Of a stretch of 64,000 nucleotides of DNA, positions 1-13,784 are shown one piece after another; the stretch's first letter is position 1; every line of letters starts with the position of its first letter. The notes beneath the pieces are model-generated. The model did not search any database. It was not told where the DNA came from and worked only from the letters and a program-made list of their open reading frames with translations. Source of the stretch: Lichenostomus cassidix (taxonomy: Eukaryota > Chordata > Aves > Passeriformes > Meliphagidae); contig CM039182.1 in NCBI GenBank assembly GCA_008360975.2, positions 145,642,656 through 145,706,655 on the forward strand. The letters run 5' to 3'. The position numbers were made by a program, and so were the translations under genes.

Positions 1-2037
1 TCTGTAATTTTCTGTAATTAAAAGGTTCCATGAACCACCTGGGAACCACTTACCATGGCTCCATGAAACACAAACACCACTTGGATTTCAGTTAGGGAAT
101 TACTAGTCCATGTCATTGTATCTTCTGGTACATCTGGCCCTGATTCAGCAAATATTTCTAAATTTACAATTTGTTAGACTTCAGTGGGCTTGAAGATTGT
201 CTTTAAGGTGGAATGATTTGCTTAATAATGGTCTCTTTTCTGGGGTGTGATTGGATTTTTTTGTTTTTTGAGATTGATTTTAAGAAATTTTTAATTTCAC
301 TTGAATTTTCTTTTTTATATAATTTCTTCCAGTTTTTGTAAGCAGACTTAAAGAATAAATTGGTATATCAAGTCAATAAAGAGTTGATTCTGCAGCTGAC
401 AGGAGAAAAAAAAATGAAACTTGTGATACAACCTCTATTTTATTAAAAGCTATGAAGATCACAAACACATGGAGACTTCTAAACATTCAGTGATTTTACG
501 AAACAAAGGACCCCAAAATCTTTTTAAATAGACTCTTCCCGATCCATTTAATGTTTAAAATAGGAATTAACCTCTCATGTTGTCTAGGTGTGTTTTGGAA
601 ATAAACATTAACTGTTTGTCAAAGTAATATGACTAAAAACCCTATTCAAGTGACTTCTCCTTCACTCTTTCTGTACAAAGTGTTTTCTATCATTATATTT
701 CACTCATCTGCTCTTTAGTCAAACCTCCATTCTTTGCAGTCTTGTTTCATCTTTACAATTGTTTTCCCACCAAACAAGAAAATAAACCAGCCACCCAGCA
801 ATTCTTGGAGTTCTAGCTGAATGGTTCCACTCCTGTAGCTGGATTTGTTCACTCTCAAGACAATCAAACTCATTCAGCTCTAAAAATCGTCATTCTGAAG
901 TAGCAAGGGTGTTAATTACTTTCAGTGTTTGTTAGAGGCTATTAAGAAATTAATAAATTAAACTTCATCATGTTTCCAGGAAATGTTACAGTGCTGATTA
1001 ACCGCTTGTTAAAATAAGGTACATAGACAAAGCATTTCCATATAATTAATCTTTTCTATTCCTTATTTCTTCCTAATTTTTTAACCAAGATATGCTTTCT
1101 GAAGAAGGATTTAAGCCTAGGAACAGTAGTGACATGGTATTTGGAACTGAGCTAAGCACTTTGCCTATAGAAATGTTTTATGTATATCTTTGTGACTCAC
1201 TGTAGGGAGAGATTTGGGTAACACAGGACTAATTATGTTTCATTCTCAAGAGTTTGCAGGTTAGTGAGAGATATTCAGCCTAGCAATACAAGAGCCAATA
1301 GACTTTGGATAAAGTCAGATGTCCACCAACATAAACCCCCTTTGCTGGACCTGGACTGCATATCTCACCATACTTGCCCTGAAGTTCAGCCAAGACCAGC
1401 ACATTTATCTCAGCTATACTCCTAGCTCAGAAAAAAGAGTTTGTTCCCACAAAGCCTTGATATTAACAATTAAGAATGCTAATTCCTCTCTGAAATAAAC
1501 TAGAATTTTGGGATTTACCTAACTCTGATTCGGTCTTTGTGAAAAGTTTACATCCAGCTATGAAGTAATGTATTTGTATCCAGTCCTGCTACATTCCTAT
1601 TCAACCTGTCAGATAAAAGCAGCATCAGAATGTTTGGTGGAAAGCTTTGCTACCAGCTAATAACAGCCTGGTTATGGCCTCGTGATTCACACTGATGTAT
1701 TGAGAGGTCTTAGATCTTCTGTCAAGCTTCATTTACAGTGGAGATGAGCCAATGACTCTTGTCTATTTTCCTTCTCAGGCTATCAGACCAGTCATCTCCT
1801 GACCATGTTTGTTATCCCTAAGGAAGGGCACAATTACGCTGATAATCACTTTCTTGATTTAGTCTGACATGCAATTTCTCTTCTTCTCCAAATCCAACAA
1901 GTCCTTTTTTAAATACACTTCTTCCAAAACATATTTATATCTCCCACAGAGAGACAGGCATTACCTGACTGATCCTGGAGTTCATGAATACACCTTTGAA
2001 CCAACTAAAAAAAAAAAATTGATCCTTTGCAAGATGG

Positions 2038-2085
2038 TGGCATTACTCTCATTGTGGCATTATTCTCATTGTGGTATTATGTCTT
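2038..2085. repeat. Short tandem duplication, 17-bp unit
   Basis: The 17-base unit tggcattactctcattg at 2038-2054 is followed directly by a copy with one mismatch at 2055-2071, then a partial, more diverged third copy. It looks like a local slippage duplication. Confidence 0.75.
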
Positions 2086-2494
2086 ATTTCCATCTCCTCG
2101 CCTTTGCTGGAATTTACCTGTTAGAAATAGAAGCTCCTCATGGCAGGGGTGACTCACTTCCCACAAGTCTGTAAGGCACCTAGACAGCTGGAGTGACAAA
2201 TATAATAATTAAGCAATAAATGCTAATGAGCACTGCTGGTGTGGGAATTTTATTATTGTGTTTATTTTAATAAATAAAAACAGCTGAAATTTGTTCCGCA
2301 GAAATGATTTCTGATAGGAATTTTTTCTTTGACTGAAGGCAGTTTCATGGGATGGGACTGCTTCCTTTGGGGTGAAAAAAAAATCCACAAGCAGAAACTG
2401 TCTAGTTTCTGAAGAACTGAACCCTAAAAGCTCTGTGTGACATAATTACATTTGCAATCAAAAGAAAATTGTAAGTATAGGTGCATGTGCACTG

Positions 2495-2531
2495 CATTCA
2501 TTCATTCATTCATTCATTCATTCATTCATTC
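2495..2531. repeat. (ATTC)n microsatellite
   Basis: About nine uninterrupted copies of the tetranucleotide cattc/attc are visible. Such a pure tract is likely length-polymorphic. Confidence 0.95.
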
Positions 2532-2681
2532 CATCTGGTTCTGGGGGTTGGGGTGGAGACTGAACAAAATTTGAGACTGAGATCTCTTTGCTATTTATTT
2601 AAACAGTTTGCCAGAAAAAAATTTAGTGTCTGATTCAGCTGAGGTACTGAATACTGTTGCATTGGTTTCTCTAATCAATAA

Positions 2682-2757
2682 CATATGTATATGTGTATAT
2701 ATATATATATACATAAATGTGCATATATATATATATATAAATGTGCATACATATATT
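2682..2757. repeat. (AT)n / ATGTGC-interrupted AT tract
   Basis: Alternating AT runs are separated by two copies of the spacer aaatgtgcat, so the tract itself is partly duplicated. Confidence 0.85.
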
Positions 2758-2846
2758 TGACATTGTGAAGTTAAATTTGGTTGTTTTTCCTCTAATACAG
2801 TTTTAAGTCATACATATGCAGATAAAATACCAACTCTTATGTCTCA

Positions 2847-2957
2847 TCTGAACAACCTGTTCTAGTGGAAAATGTCCTTGCCCATTGAAGAGGGGTTGGA
2901 ACTAAATAACCTTTAAGATCTCTTCCAACCCAAACCATTTTCTGTGACTCTGATTCT
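2847..2957 (+). mobile_element. CR1 LINE, 3'-end fragment
   Basis: The block reads in CR1 sense orientation: a 'caacctgttctagtggaaaa' segment, then 'tgtccttgcccattg', then 'cctttaagatctcttccaac' and 'ccaaaccattt', ending in a decayed 'ctgattctata' tail. This order is the 3' untranslated end typical of avian CR1. Only about 110 bases remain, as expected for a 5'-truncated retrotransposition product. It is clearly diverged from the usual pattern. Confidence 0.85.
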
Positions 2958-5900
2958 ATATCCATTCTGTCATAACAATTTAAAATCTTATCTAGACTGG
3001 ACTGGAGTGAATAAAGTTATTTAGCTGTAATAGATTTTGCCCCACAGCTTGTTCAAAGTGTTGGTGGAAGCCTGCAAAGTCAGTTCTGAACTTCACAAAC
3101 CCTCACTCTGCAAGAAAAAGTTAATTATAAAGCCCCAAAGGAAGATTTGGTTGCCACCATGGAAATTTCACTTAGTTTTTGAGCTGAAACCATGCAAAAC
3201 TGTCCATGAATGGATATTCATCTTCGCATTCATTTGAAACTTCCACCATGTTCCATTGTGACTTGGCAAAGACATTTTATCCAAGGTGACCACACTTTTA
3301 ACTTGGGTTTTTCTATCCAAATAGAAAACCTGAAAAAAATTTACTGATTAATGGTTGGCTTAACTGTAAGAAAACATAAATGGTCCCAAACCTATTCATT
3401 CCCCTTTTATTTTATTTGCAATTACTGCAGCACACACACACATATTCAATGCACATTTCTACTTTTCCCTCTTCCTCCTTTTCTGCACCAAACCAGCAGC
3501 TGTGTTGAAGGGGATTGCTGTCTGTCTAACATAAGTTGTTTATGAAGCACATATCAAAACTTAATTTCTACCCCTGTAGTTCATAGAAAACCTATTTTAT
3601 GGAGATGACAGTTTATTTGAAGACTTAAAGGTGGTGTGTGGGATACACAGAGCTTTGAAGTCCAGACCCTGAAGGACAGACTTATAAATGGTTTGTAACC
3701 AAGAGTTTTGCTCACAGTTCAGACCATTTAACAGCTCAGCACAAAAAGGGCCATGTAGTGAGGCCAGGGGTAATTTGTTGCAGAAGCCCAAGATTAAAAT
3801 TTTCATTTATGAAATATGTCTTTCCTTCAGTTGCTCCTACAGGACTTCTAACTATTGTAAATGTGCCTTTCTGGATTAGGCTGTAATGATTAAAATTATA
3901 TCTTCCACTGAAAGTAAGTGCTTAAAACTGAATATGAAATGATGTACTTAAAATTTTCAGTATGAAAATTCAATGATAATCACACTTTACAGCATAAAAC
4001 TACAGGGCCCGATTAAGTTTGACATTAGCACAAACTCTAACAAGACATTACCAAGAAAAATAACACACTCAAATCAGACGATTCAGCTCTTGCCACATTA
4101 AGGATGTAATAAGCTTCTAATATCTTTACTGCAAGACATAGCAAAAAATAGAAAAGCATCTCTCCTGTCAGATGTTTTAACATAAAATCAAAACAGATAA
4201 AAAAGAGAGGAAATGTAGCTTAAGCAGAAGCAAAGCAAGAGTAGCCAGAGGCTGACCTACATTTGAAAAAAATAAAAGAGCCCAACAGCAATGTTCACTG
4301 TAGCTCCAAGAATGCAATTTCAAGTATTTTCCATGGCTTCCTATGAAATGGTGATGATGCAGCCTGAATCTGTGCAGCAGCTGCTGCAATGATTTATGGG
4401 AATTATCAGCAATAAGTCTAAGAGGAGGTTGAGAATGTGCCCTCTGAGCAGCTGAATCCTTCTCACCTCCCCCTGGACAGCAGATCCTTCTTACTCTGCT
4501 CCATATGCCTGGAGTACCACAGGGCAATGGAGTTGCCTTGTAATTTTCCCACTCTCTGAGCAGCATTATTTTGTAATGAACCTCAATCAGGCTTCATGAT
4601 TTTTGCAAGTCTATTAGTCAGAGAACCTGCTTTATCTTTCCCCCTTGTAATGGGATTTGCAAAGCAATTATACATCGCCGTCTCAGTTGATGTGCCTCGG
4701 ACTAAAACCTTACACATGACTGAATTAGTTTATCACAGTAACACACACAGTCTATAACCCACCTCTGCTACCTGTCACAACAGCCAAAGAAATTTAAGAA
4801 AAAGAGAAAACTGGGAAGTGCCTAACTGTTGTTGCTGTAGCCACTTTCTAAGTCAGTCTCAATTAATTTCTTTTAAGGGTGAGAATAACCTCTGCTCTCA
4901 TCCACGTATCTCCAAGTACATTTGAAAGGTTGGGAATGTGTTGATTATTCTTCTTTATGAAATAACTGAGGAAAAATTCTTTTCTACACAAAGGAAAGAA
5001 TTCTGAGGTCCTGTGGGCAAGCATCAAGGCCTGCTCTGTGCCCTATAATTGACCTCATCTGCAGTGCAATGGAGATATGGGCCAATGACCACCTGTAGAG
5101 GCAGTATTTCTGCCAGAGTAAATTTACACACTAAAAAAGTTGAGAAAGATATTTTGTTGAGCAGTTACTAGGTTTAAATGGAAGTAGAGGGGGTGCTGAC
5201 TAAACTGATGATGGGTTAGAATGGTTTAAAGATTTTTCACTACTCTTTGTTCCTTTCAGTCAGAAAAAAAAGGGCAGTTTGTCAAAAAATGAAATTCATC
5301 TTATGCTTTTATCCAGTTCAGTGAAATGTCTGCAGAGCAGGTTGCTGAGGTCCACAGGGATCAAGAATGCAGAAGGGAATATATCCATGACTGATCGACA
5401 GAGCAGGCATGTTGAGTCCCAGGGAGTAACCTCTGAATTACAGAAGAGCCAAACCAGACAGACCTTTGATCCTCACTTTGTTGTACTCGGAGACTCTAAA
5501 TAGCTAACCCAAAATGCAAAGCTTTTTTAAATTATATTTGTTTCTTTCTTTCCTCTTTCTTTTACTTTTTTCAATTTTTTTTCTTTCGGTTTGTCGGTTG
5601 GTTGGTTTTGAGGAGGCAGGGAGGATGGCAATGGCTGTGATTTTATAATGTTAAAAGGTCCAGATGTGGTAAGTTCCCAGTCAGTGTATTTTTCCCAGTA
5701 TTTTTCCCTGCTCTATCTGTTGATCTCTTCTATTTGCTACTGTACATCTGTTCTCTCTGGTTATTTTCACTGCAAGCTGGCAGGATTTGTTTTTCTTCCA
5801 GCACATCAAGTTAAAAAAATAATCCTGCATCAGGTATAAACTGCATTCCCATGAGATCAACCCTTTTCTAATGAAGTCAGATGTTATAGTTTTTTTCTTA

Positions 5901-8302
5901 TACCAGATCATTGACTCTGAGATAATATAAATTTACAACTGGAATCACAGTTGACACCTGGCAGTGCACTAAACAAGACAGGGCTTCCAATCTACATCAT
6001 TAGTTGCTCATGCTTTGCTGAATCTCTCCTCATTAAACTCTATATCCTGTCTCCAGTGAAGTCTCAGCAGCTTGTTGGTCACTGGGGAGTTCCTTCTGAA
6101 ATAGAGAAGTAGGGACACTCCACAAATGCCACAAAAATCAACAGCTAGAGCAGCTGTGCCTCTAGTTTCCTCTATTTCTGGCAGGAAAAGCTTGATGATA
6201 TGCATGATGGTGGATCCATCATTTATACTTTCCATTTCCCTTATTTGCACCAAATCTCTGATGCATGTTGGCAGACTCAGGCTTTAAAGATGAGCTGGAG
6301 ATACTCATTACACACACAGTCCCCACCAATCAGCAGAGATCTGTTAGCTGTGGTGCAGGAACAGCTATCACTTCCCACAGAGATAAGGACCAAAGGGATA
6401 TACTTCCAAAGCTATAAAACCGGAGTAATTTGATAGCAAGCCAGAGAAATATAGTTCTGGAATCAAGCAGCTGCAGAAATCTGCTTTCCTGCCTCGCTGC
6501 TTTACAAATTATCTGTGGACATAACACTTCTATGACTCAACCATGGGACAAATCTGGGGGACATTCCTAGAGGCTGATACTGAACACGTTTCGTGGCCAT
6601 GGAAAGAAACAGATGCTATTTCATTTGAAATTAAGCCCCATGCTAGATAGGCCTAGTCAGCTCAGTGTGCTAGTATTTGTCACTGGGGATTGTTTCTCAG
6701 AGCAGACCTTGCAGTAACATTGAATTATTTCTTCCCTCTGAGACAACTTATTGGCTTAGTTGAGAGGTAGCTGTGCCTTGACACATCCAGCAGAATTTTT
6801 GACTGTGCACACTGTGTTGCTAGATTAGGTTTACATGAAGGAATACAAAAGAACTACTTATGAAGGAATATAAAAGAACTACTTATGTCAGCATCAACTA
6901 CAGGCTAAGAAGCATCTTTCCAGCTCAAGCTCTCTCTGGTGTTTTGTACCATTGAGCAGATACAACAGAAGTGACAGCAGAAATGAAATTTGATGAGATT
7001 TATTTAATGTGCAGAAGTAATTCATGTTCACAGTAAAAAAGGTAATTGTATAAAAAATAGAAAAACAACAAAAAATATTAAATATTGATGGCTAAAGTGA
7101 ATCAGGATCTGGAATACGTAGAGGAGAAGTTTTGAAAGTGCTTTTGGTACCAATGGAGTTATTTGAGGACTAAAGACAATTTCAGTAGTTACACTGGTCA
7201 CCTTCAACCTTGTGAAACTCATCTTTGCAGCAGGGAAAAATTGGTGATATTAAGTGTAGAGAATTCTTGGAGGTGCAAAGAATGGTACTTCAGATTTGGT
7301 AAGGAATCCATGAAGTGTAGTAGAGATGTTTTCTGTATGTGTTTGTGTACTTAAGAAATAACTAGTGCAGGGTGTGAGGAATTAACACACTCTTGTAACA
7401 TTCAGCAATGCCATTCAACATTAAAAAAAAAATAAAAATCAACATTTCTATATTTACAAAGACTGAATGAACTCTTCCTGGACTTGTTTTCACTACTAAA
7501 AGAATAGTAGAAATACTAAATTAGTTTGTGGCAAACAGAAAAAGCCACAGATAAAGACAAAGAGTATTTGGAAAGCTAATATTACTTGTGATACTGATTC
7601 AAACTGGCTGTTTTTCAATCAGTGCTCTGCAAGTTCCATGAGAATATAGCAAGTACACCTATCAGACCCATGGATGCTGAGAAAATCAAGATTTGCACTT
7701 TACTTCATCGAAATTTTTTAGGAATCTGTGTAGTGAGAAAATGTGAAGAAGTTGGTAGGTTAGCTTGATTGCAGAAAAAAATAATTACAGAATTTTTTTT
7801 TCCCACGCCTTATATTTATTGGTTTTAGAATCACTAGATTCTCTGGTAAGAACAAGGAGTGTAACACAAGTTTTACTTGGTTTTGTCTTAAGAATTCGAG
7901 ATGTCCTGGCATAAGCTGAATTTCATTGTTTTCTAGATAAGACACCTGTATTATAGCTCTTGACAGGAAAAAAACGGTTTTCTTTAATTTGGGAATGAAA
8001 ATAAGGCTTTGACAAAGCATGAGAGTGGGGTGTACATGGAAATGTCCTAGCCTTATCTTTTTTCACACTTGCTAAAATTCTTCCGTTTATCTCTGCTGTG
8101 AGAACAACTGAAAAAGGTTAACACCTTTGCTTAATGGACGTTACACAGAATAGGTTAAATGGGAATATTTTGCTTTGGGAGAGGATGAAGACAACATGGA
8201 GTAAGAACTGCCTGAGAAAACCTAACAGACATTATTTTATTGGTGAAGAGCTGTGAGTTATTGATAACTGGATAATAAATAAGGAAGCCTATGTAAGTAA
8301 TT
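2958..8302. other. AT-rich unique sequence, no gene seen
   Basis: More than 5 kb with no recognisable exon, RNA gene or transposon. A 129-codon minus ORF at 4177-4566 and shorter ORFs carry no motif I recognise and have no support as genes. A 25-bp tandem duplication at 6835-6884 is the only clear structure. Confidence 0.5.
6835..6884. repeat. 25-bp tandem duplication
   Basis: The unit starting atgaaggaata is present at 6835-6859 and again at 6860-6884, differing at one base (c/t). The near-identity suggests a fairly recent local duplication. Confidence 0.85.
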
Positions 8303-8395
8303 GTACTGGTTTTGGCTGGCATAATGTTGATTTTTTCATAGTAGCTCATATGGTGCTGTGTATTGGATTTGTGACCAAAACAGTGGGGTTGAGCT
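8303..8395 (+). mobile_element. ERV LTR 5' fragment
   Basis: The stretch from 'gtactggttttggctggcat' through 'catatggtgctgtgt' and 'ggatttgtgaccaaaacag' resembles, from memory, the start of an abundant avian LTR family. The similarity fades after about 8395, so only a fragment remains. No internal retroviral sequence is visible beside it. I give no family name because I could not run a repeat search. Confidence 0.55.
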
Positions 8396-11300
8396 GCCTA
8401 GAAGGTTATATGACAACAGCAAACCAGTAAGATACTAAAGAAAACTGTGGAGCAGAGCTGCTGCTAGGACTGAGCCAAGATGTTTACTTACATGGTCTCC
8501 GTTCTTTTGTTCCCATCAGTTTTCAGTTCAGTATTTTCCATATGAATTAGTGGAGTACTCAGAGCTGTGTCTGGCTCTGGTTGGTTGAGCCCAGCTCTTG
8601 ATAACTAGCAGAGCCATCTGAAACACTCGTTACACACAAAGTGACAAAGATTATAGTTTTAGAAACCCACGGTGGCAACTGATGCATTCTCTGTCAGCCA
8701 TTTCTATTGTCACTGTTCCTGTCAATAGAATGGACTCCTATGGTGACATTTCTTTCCTTTTTCCATCAATCTTTGTCTTAAAAATGGCAGTTAGAGCCCT
8801 TACATGTCACAGTCTTTACTGTGCAGTTCAAATAACCTCCTATGGATAGTGAGATTTAACTGCCTACTATGGCAGGCTTTCTTAAAAGAAAAAAAAAGAA
8901 CCCAAGATAGAAACACAGATTTCTGGAGAGAGGCTTTGTTCAAAGTAAAGTTATGCAAGACTTCAAGTTTTATACTTTGGATGTGATTTGAAAACAAATG
9001 CTAGCAAGGGAAATTGAAGAAAGCTAAGTATCCTGAGGTCTTTATAATCATAACCAAAGCAGTACACAAGGAGCGAATTTGTCTCCTGCTTTCTGTAGAA
9101 AATGTCTCTCTTGAAATTCATACCTTCTTGAGAGACTTTCCATAAAATTTAAGACCTACCTCATAGTCAAATTATTGGTGCAAATTTTCAGTAGATCTTA
9201 CTTCTGTACTCCTGTGATATGCAAATAAAGGTAATCCAGTATGAATAGCAACCCCAAGCTCCCCAGAGCAGTCATGTTTGCAATAACGGAGTAAATAAAA
9301 TGCCAAGCCAGAACCTTGTTTGCTGAGCTCTCCCTATCACAGCCTGAATGATGGTACCATGGTAATGCAATAGAAATTGCTATTTTGACAGTTTTTAAGC
9401 TTTCCAGGACAGAAAATATGGATTCAGTTCCATACAAACTGCAGAGTTATAACTGTACCCGCGTGAGGTATCCAGACCTTGGCTTCAGAAACCAGTACAA
9501 ACGGATGCAGGAGATAGCAACTGGGAAGAAATTACTTCCCTTAAACAAAATGGAAAGGAGGAAGATCTAGTTCAGAAGATGGTTCTCTAACCCTTAAATC
9601 TCTTCCAATGTCTAGACAAGTCAGTGGATTTTTTGCTTTTGTTTGCCTCATAGTTTTCACCCTTCTGTGTTATTAAATTATAACTTTAGGACATATTTTG
9701 GAACTTCATGTTCCTGACCATGATAATAGATTCTGAGTGCAACCATTCAAATTTGCTATCAATAACAAAGTCTCTGGTGATGATGGGGCATGGTCAGTAT
9801 AAAACTATTTTAGTAAAGAGAGTTACACCATCTGTTCTCATCTCCCAGAGGATAATGTTTTCCACAGGAGAACTTTCTACGCATAAATGCTGTTTCAGAA
9901 ACATAAAGAAGAAGCCAGTCCAAGTCAGGTAATTCAGACTTTATTCCACTAGAACTGGGCTTAGAGATGTGATTCTCTGATTCAGAATGTCAGGACATGA
10001 TCACTGCTTTTGGGTGAAGGGGGAATAAGGGTCACAACCTACAGTTTACTAAAGGCAGCACTGTGGACAAAGTATCTAGACTATAGACATCAGCCAGAAA
10101 CAGGAAGATGCTGACATAATCAAAGACAGAAACCAAACCTGCAGATTGTGTTAATTAGGATTTTTGTTTACATAATCACATGGGACTGGCAGTACTGTGC
10201 TTGTCTCAGACTAAGGGGGTGCATGTGAGTCAGACCCTTTTATTTCTGTGTGTCTTTTTTACTGTAATAAGATTTTTTCTTCTATGTCTGAGAAAAGCCC
10301 TTCCTTTTAAATAACTTATTTGAATCATAGAAAGGGAGAAAAGTCACACCAGGTATGTGAAGATCATTACAGACAACATTTATGAGGAAAGAAGAGTGTA
10401 GTTCACTAAAGCACTTGGGTGTTTCCTTTCTTTATCCAACTTTGAAAACTTCTGTAGATGGAGTTCTGCAGTTGACAATAGTTTTGAAAATAATTTGAAG
10501 ATAATTCTGCCATTCATTCTGGTGGTTTGGGCTCTATTGTCTGCTCACTGCTAACAGTATTTCTTATGATTTTTGTTATCTCTGCCTTGCCCTGTATGCA
10601 GTTGCACAAAAGACCTTTAAAGCTCTGCCCTGGAGCTTGGGCTCAGTAACAAGTAAGTGAGGTTTAGTCATTTGTGTGCCAATATGACAACAGCATTCCT
10701 TCTTCTGCAGCCATTGGATATGGAGCCCTCCTCAGCCTCTGAGTTGCTCTTGTGCACATATATTTTATTCATACACTTCCTACTGAATCGCCTATCCAGA
10801 TTTTCAGGAGCTCTCTCACAAATAAGCTCTGCTTTAAGGACTCATCTCTGTTTTCACTAATAGCCTTCAGTATTCATGGTTCAACTTATCTTACCTTCAA
10901 ATGCCTTATTGGTGTAGTTTTCATATTTCATTGCTTCTTTATCATGGTAGCTTTGCTAGTGTTAGCTGAGCTGAGTAGTTGGACACCCTGCACAATATTA
11001 ACATGAGTTTTGTTCTAGGTGACTCTTTAGGACCATTGTCCCTTTTATACACGTTTCATCAGTTGACACCATTAAAATATAACAACTTTAAGTGGCGACA
11101 GCAAGAAGAAAGGAGAAAGAGTGTTTATTCTCAATAGTCAGCTTTCAGATATTGTTCATTCATTAGAAGTACCCCAAGCTTCAAAATGGCAGCAAAGTTT
11201 ATGTGTGTTTTGCCTTGTACAAATATATATATCGCTCTTGGTTTAGAGACAAGTTTGGGAGAAAACACTCTGGAATGAACATTTCCTCTAAAGAAAAGGA

Positions 11301-11529
11301 TTTCAGCAATCCCTTCCCACTGATATGAAATGAATTTTAGTGGATGAAAGTAAAACAAAACCTGTTTACTTGAAAAACAAGGTGTCTGAATGGCACAGGA
11401 AAAAATGAATAACTGTTAGATATCAAATCTTCAGAATTTTACCCCACATACACACCTACCCACCCACAGCAGAATCTTAAAAAGAAACCAAACAAAATGC
11501 CAGGGAAAGGGGAAAAGAAACTCTGCTGA
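8396..11529. other. AT-rich unique sequence, no gene seen
   Basis: No exon, RNA gene or transposon is recognised here. The short ORFs (61-86 codons) have no family features. Confidence 0.5.
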
Positions 11530-12050
11530 GCATGTGGCAATAAAGAACAAAATGGCAAACATCCTTTGTCTCAGGGAACCAAGAAAAGTCCATGCGGCGC
11601 TTGGGAAACGAAACAGATGGGACCATGGTGTACCTCTGATATTGGTCTCCTCCTCACTGCAGAAGAAGCTGGTGGATTTAAAGTCCTGTCTGTCCTTGGT
11701 TGAACTTCTCCCGTGGTCTGGGGCCAGGTGGAGTAGCTCAGGCAGCTCCCTGCAGTTGCACCGACTGTTTCCCAGGGATTATCTGATCTTGGACCAAAAC
11801 CAAGTTGAACAGTCCCAGAAGAAACAACAGAAGCTGCCGAAGAATTGCTACTGCAGTCCAGGGAAAAGGGAAGAAAGAAACTTCTTACCTGAGCTAACAA
11901 AAAGCAAGCTAGCTAACCTAACCACATGGCACCCCAGCATGGCATGAGTGAGGCTTTGAACAAAGCCACACAAGAGCTCCCAGGCTCCCTCTTCTCCCCC
12001 AGATAGAGCTTAAAGTTACAAGAACCACTTCTGGGCATAAAGCACATGAT
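11530..12050. other. GC-richer unassigned block, possible old LTR or transcribed segment
   Basis: This block is clearly richer in G+C than its surroundings and has two overlapping ORFs on opposite strands (11534-11947 plus, 137 codons; 11571-11900 minus, 109 codons). Neither protein is recognised. On the minus strand the sequence complementary to 11884-11893 is ctcaggtaag, a strong match to a splice-donor consensus. The composition fits an old LTR or ERV leader, or a non-coding exon; I cannot decide between them. Confidence 0.3.
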
Positions 12051-13548
12051 CAGGTATAGAGTATCATCATAAAATCACCCCAAGACAAGATCTTAAACTC
12101 TTTCGTATATGGTTGGTTGGCTGCAGTGTTGGGATATGCCTGTTTTGGGCTTGGGTTGGTTTGGGTGATTTTTTTTTGTTTGTAAACAGCTGAAGAAATA
12201 TGTAAGGAAAGACGAGTAAGTGACATAAAGCATTGCATTTTGATTCAGATTTGGTCATATGACTACTAAGGCCCAAAGACCTCTGGCATCACATTTCCTA
12301 GGAACAACAAGGAAGAGATTAATTTGTGGATTGAGTTACAGCAGCAACTCTTTCCCTATGGTTTCCCTACATATGCTTTACCCATTGTGCAATCAAAATA
12401 CCTTCTTGCCCTCCCCAAGTATTAAAATCTTCACCATTGTTTACCTAGGGTTATTCATCTGGAAAAATTCCTTGGCTATCTGCAAAAATATGGTGCCTTC
12501 CTCAACATTACATTTAATTTGCCCTCTTTAACTCTTATGTCACAGCATTCTTATAGGTCAAAAATCAACAAATTACCTTAACCATGGAATTAAATTGACT
12601 CCAATTAACTATTTGGCTCAGTCCCTACAAGGCCAATGAACCATAAGTGTGTACTTACAGCTAAGGACATGCTCAAAAACTTCACTAAATCAGGGACACA
12701 ATTAACGATGTTATTTTACTCTCACTGTTTAAAAAAAAAAAACACCCTTTCCATAAATCATCTGATTAGACAGCACAAGTATTTCTTCTTTAATAACTAG
12801 AAAACCAGGAACATTATCTTTTTTCTTTCTTTTTAATTTCAGTATACTTCCACATGTAGAACATTGTCTTTGTAACTGAAGAGATGAATTACTGTAGAGG
12901 CATTGATTCTGCTTAATTTCCCTGCAGATTCCACACACTTTGTTCTTTAAACAAATATCTCCTTTGAGCTGAGGAATGGCACATTCATTGTTATTAAACT
13001 GCCATTGCTCTTGCAGTCACTGCAGTATTTTTCAGGTCCTTGGCCTTGGGACATCTCTATGGATAACACATTTGGTTATCATTTTAACATTTGAGCTACT
13101 TACCCCATAAGAGGAAATCTGCTGCAGCATCATGATCTAGGAACAGGGAACATTTTCACAGTTCATAAACAATTATATGTGTCTCTTGCTAAGCATTATC
13201 GCCTTAGGGTATTTGGATACCTAATTTTTTATTATTGTTGCTCTTGCTGTTTTCTTCTCAGAAAGGCAATCACCATACTTAAAATGCATAATTAAAAAAT
13301 AGTAATAATGCAAGTCTTCTGCCAGAACTTGACTGGCAACAAGAATTAGGTTCTAATGTGAAGAAATCAATATTAACATACTCATTAGAGCCTCCACACA
13401 GAAACATGAGGGAGTTAAAATAAGATTTCTGATGCTCAGTGACCTAGTTTTTCCCCAGTCCCAAAGATTAATTAGTTTAAGAAACAATATTTGTATTAAA
13501 TGAAGAAAACAAACCACCACCAAGACAGCTAAGCAAGGCAAGCTCCAA
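12051..13548. other. AT-rich unique sequence, no gene seen
   Basis: Nothing beyond short chance ORFs and A/T runs is visible. Confidence 0.5.
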
Positions 13549-13690
13549 TCACAGAATCTTAGAATTTTAAGGGTCGGAAGGGACCTTAAAGATCATCTAG
13601 TCCCAGCCTCTCCATCATAGACACTTCCCAATAGACCAGCTTGCTCAAGGCCTTATCCAGCCTGGCCTTGAGCTCTGCTAGGGTTGGGAT
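13549..13690 (-). mobile_element. CR1 LINE, 3'-end fragment
   Basis: Read on the plus strand this is the reverse complement of a CR1 end: 'tcacagaatcttagaat', then 'ggaagggaccttaaagatca' and 'tctagtccc', then a 'ccttatccagcctggccttg' block. The tail lies at the left end, so the element points to the minus strand. The downstream neighbour is a second CR1 copy on the plus strand, so the two are back to back with about 95 bases between them. Confidence 0.9.
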
Positions 13691-13784
13691 TCATAAAGTC
13701 TAGCTGCAATGTTTTTCAATCTTTATCCCTGGGAAAGCATTAATTCTGAAGCCTTCTGTTTTTCTACTTCACAGCAAGTCTGTA

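Larger units (their letters stand above)
1..2846. other. AT-rich unique sequence, no gene seen
   Basis: I see no coding exon, RNA gene or recognisable transposon in this stretch. It is AT-rich with short A and T runs. The only structured items are a short tandem duplication at 2038-2071, an ATTC microsatellite at 2495-2531 and an AT tract at 2682-2757, listed separately. The one ORF over 100 codons (1869-2174) has no recognisable motif and low-complexity A-runs, so I treat it as chance. Confidence 0.6.
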
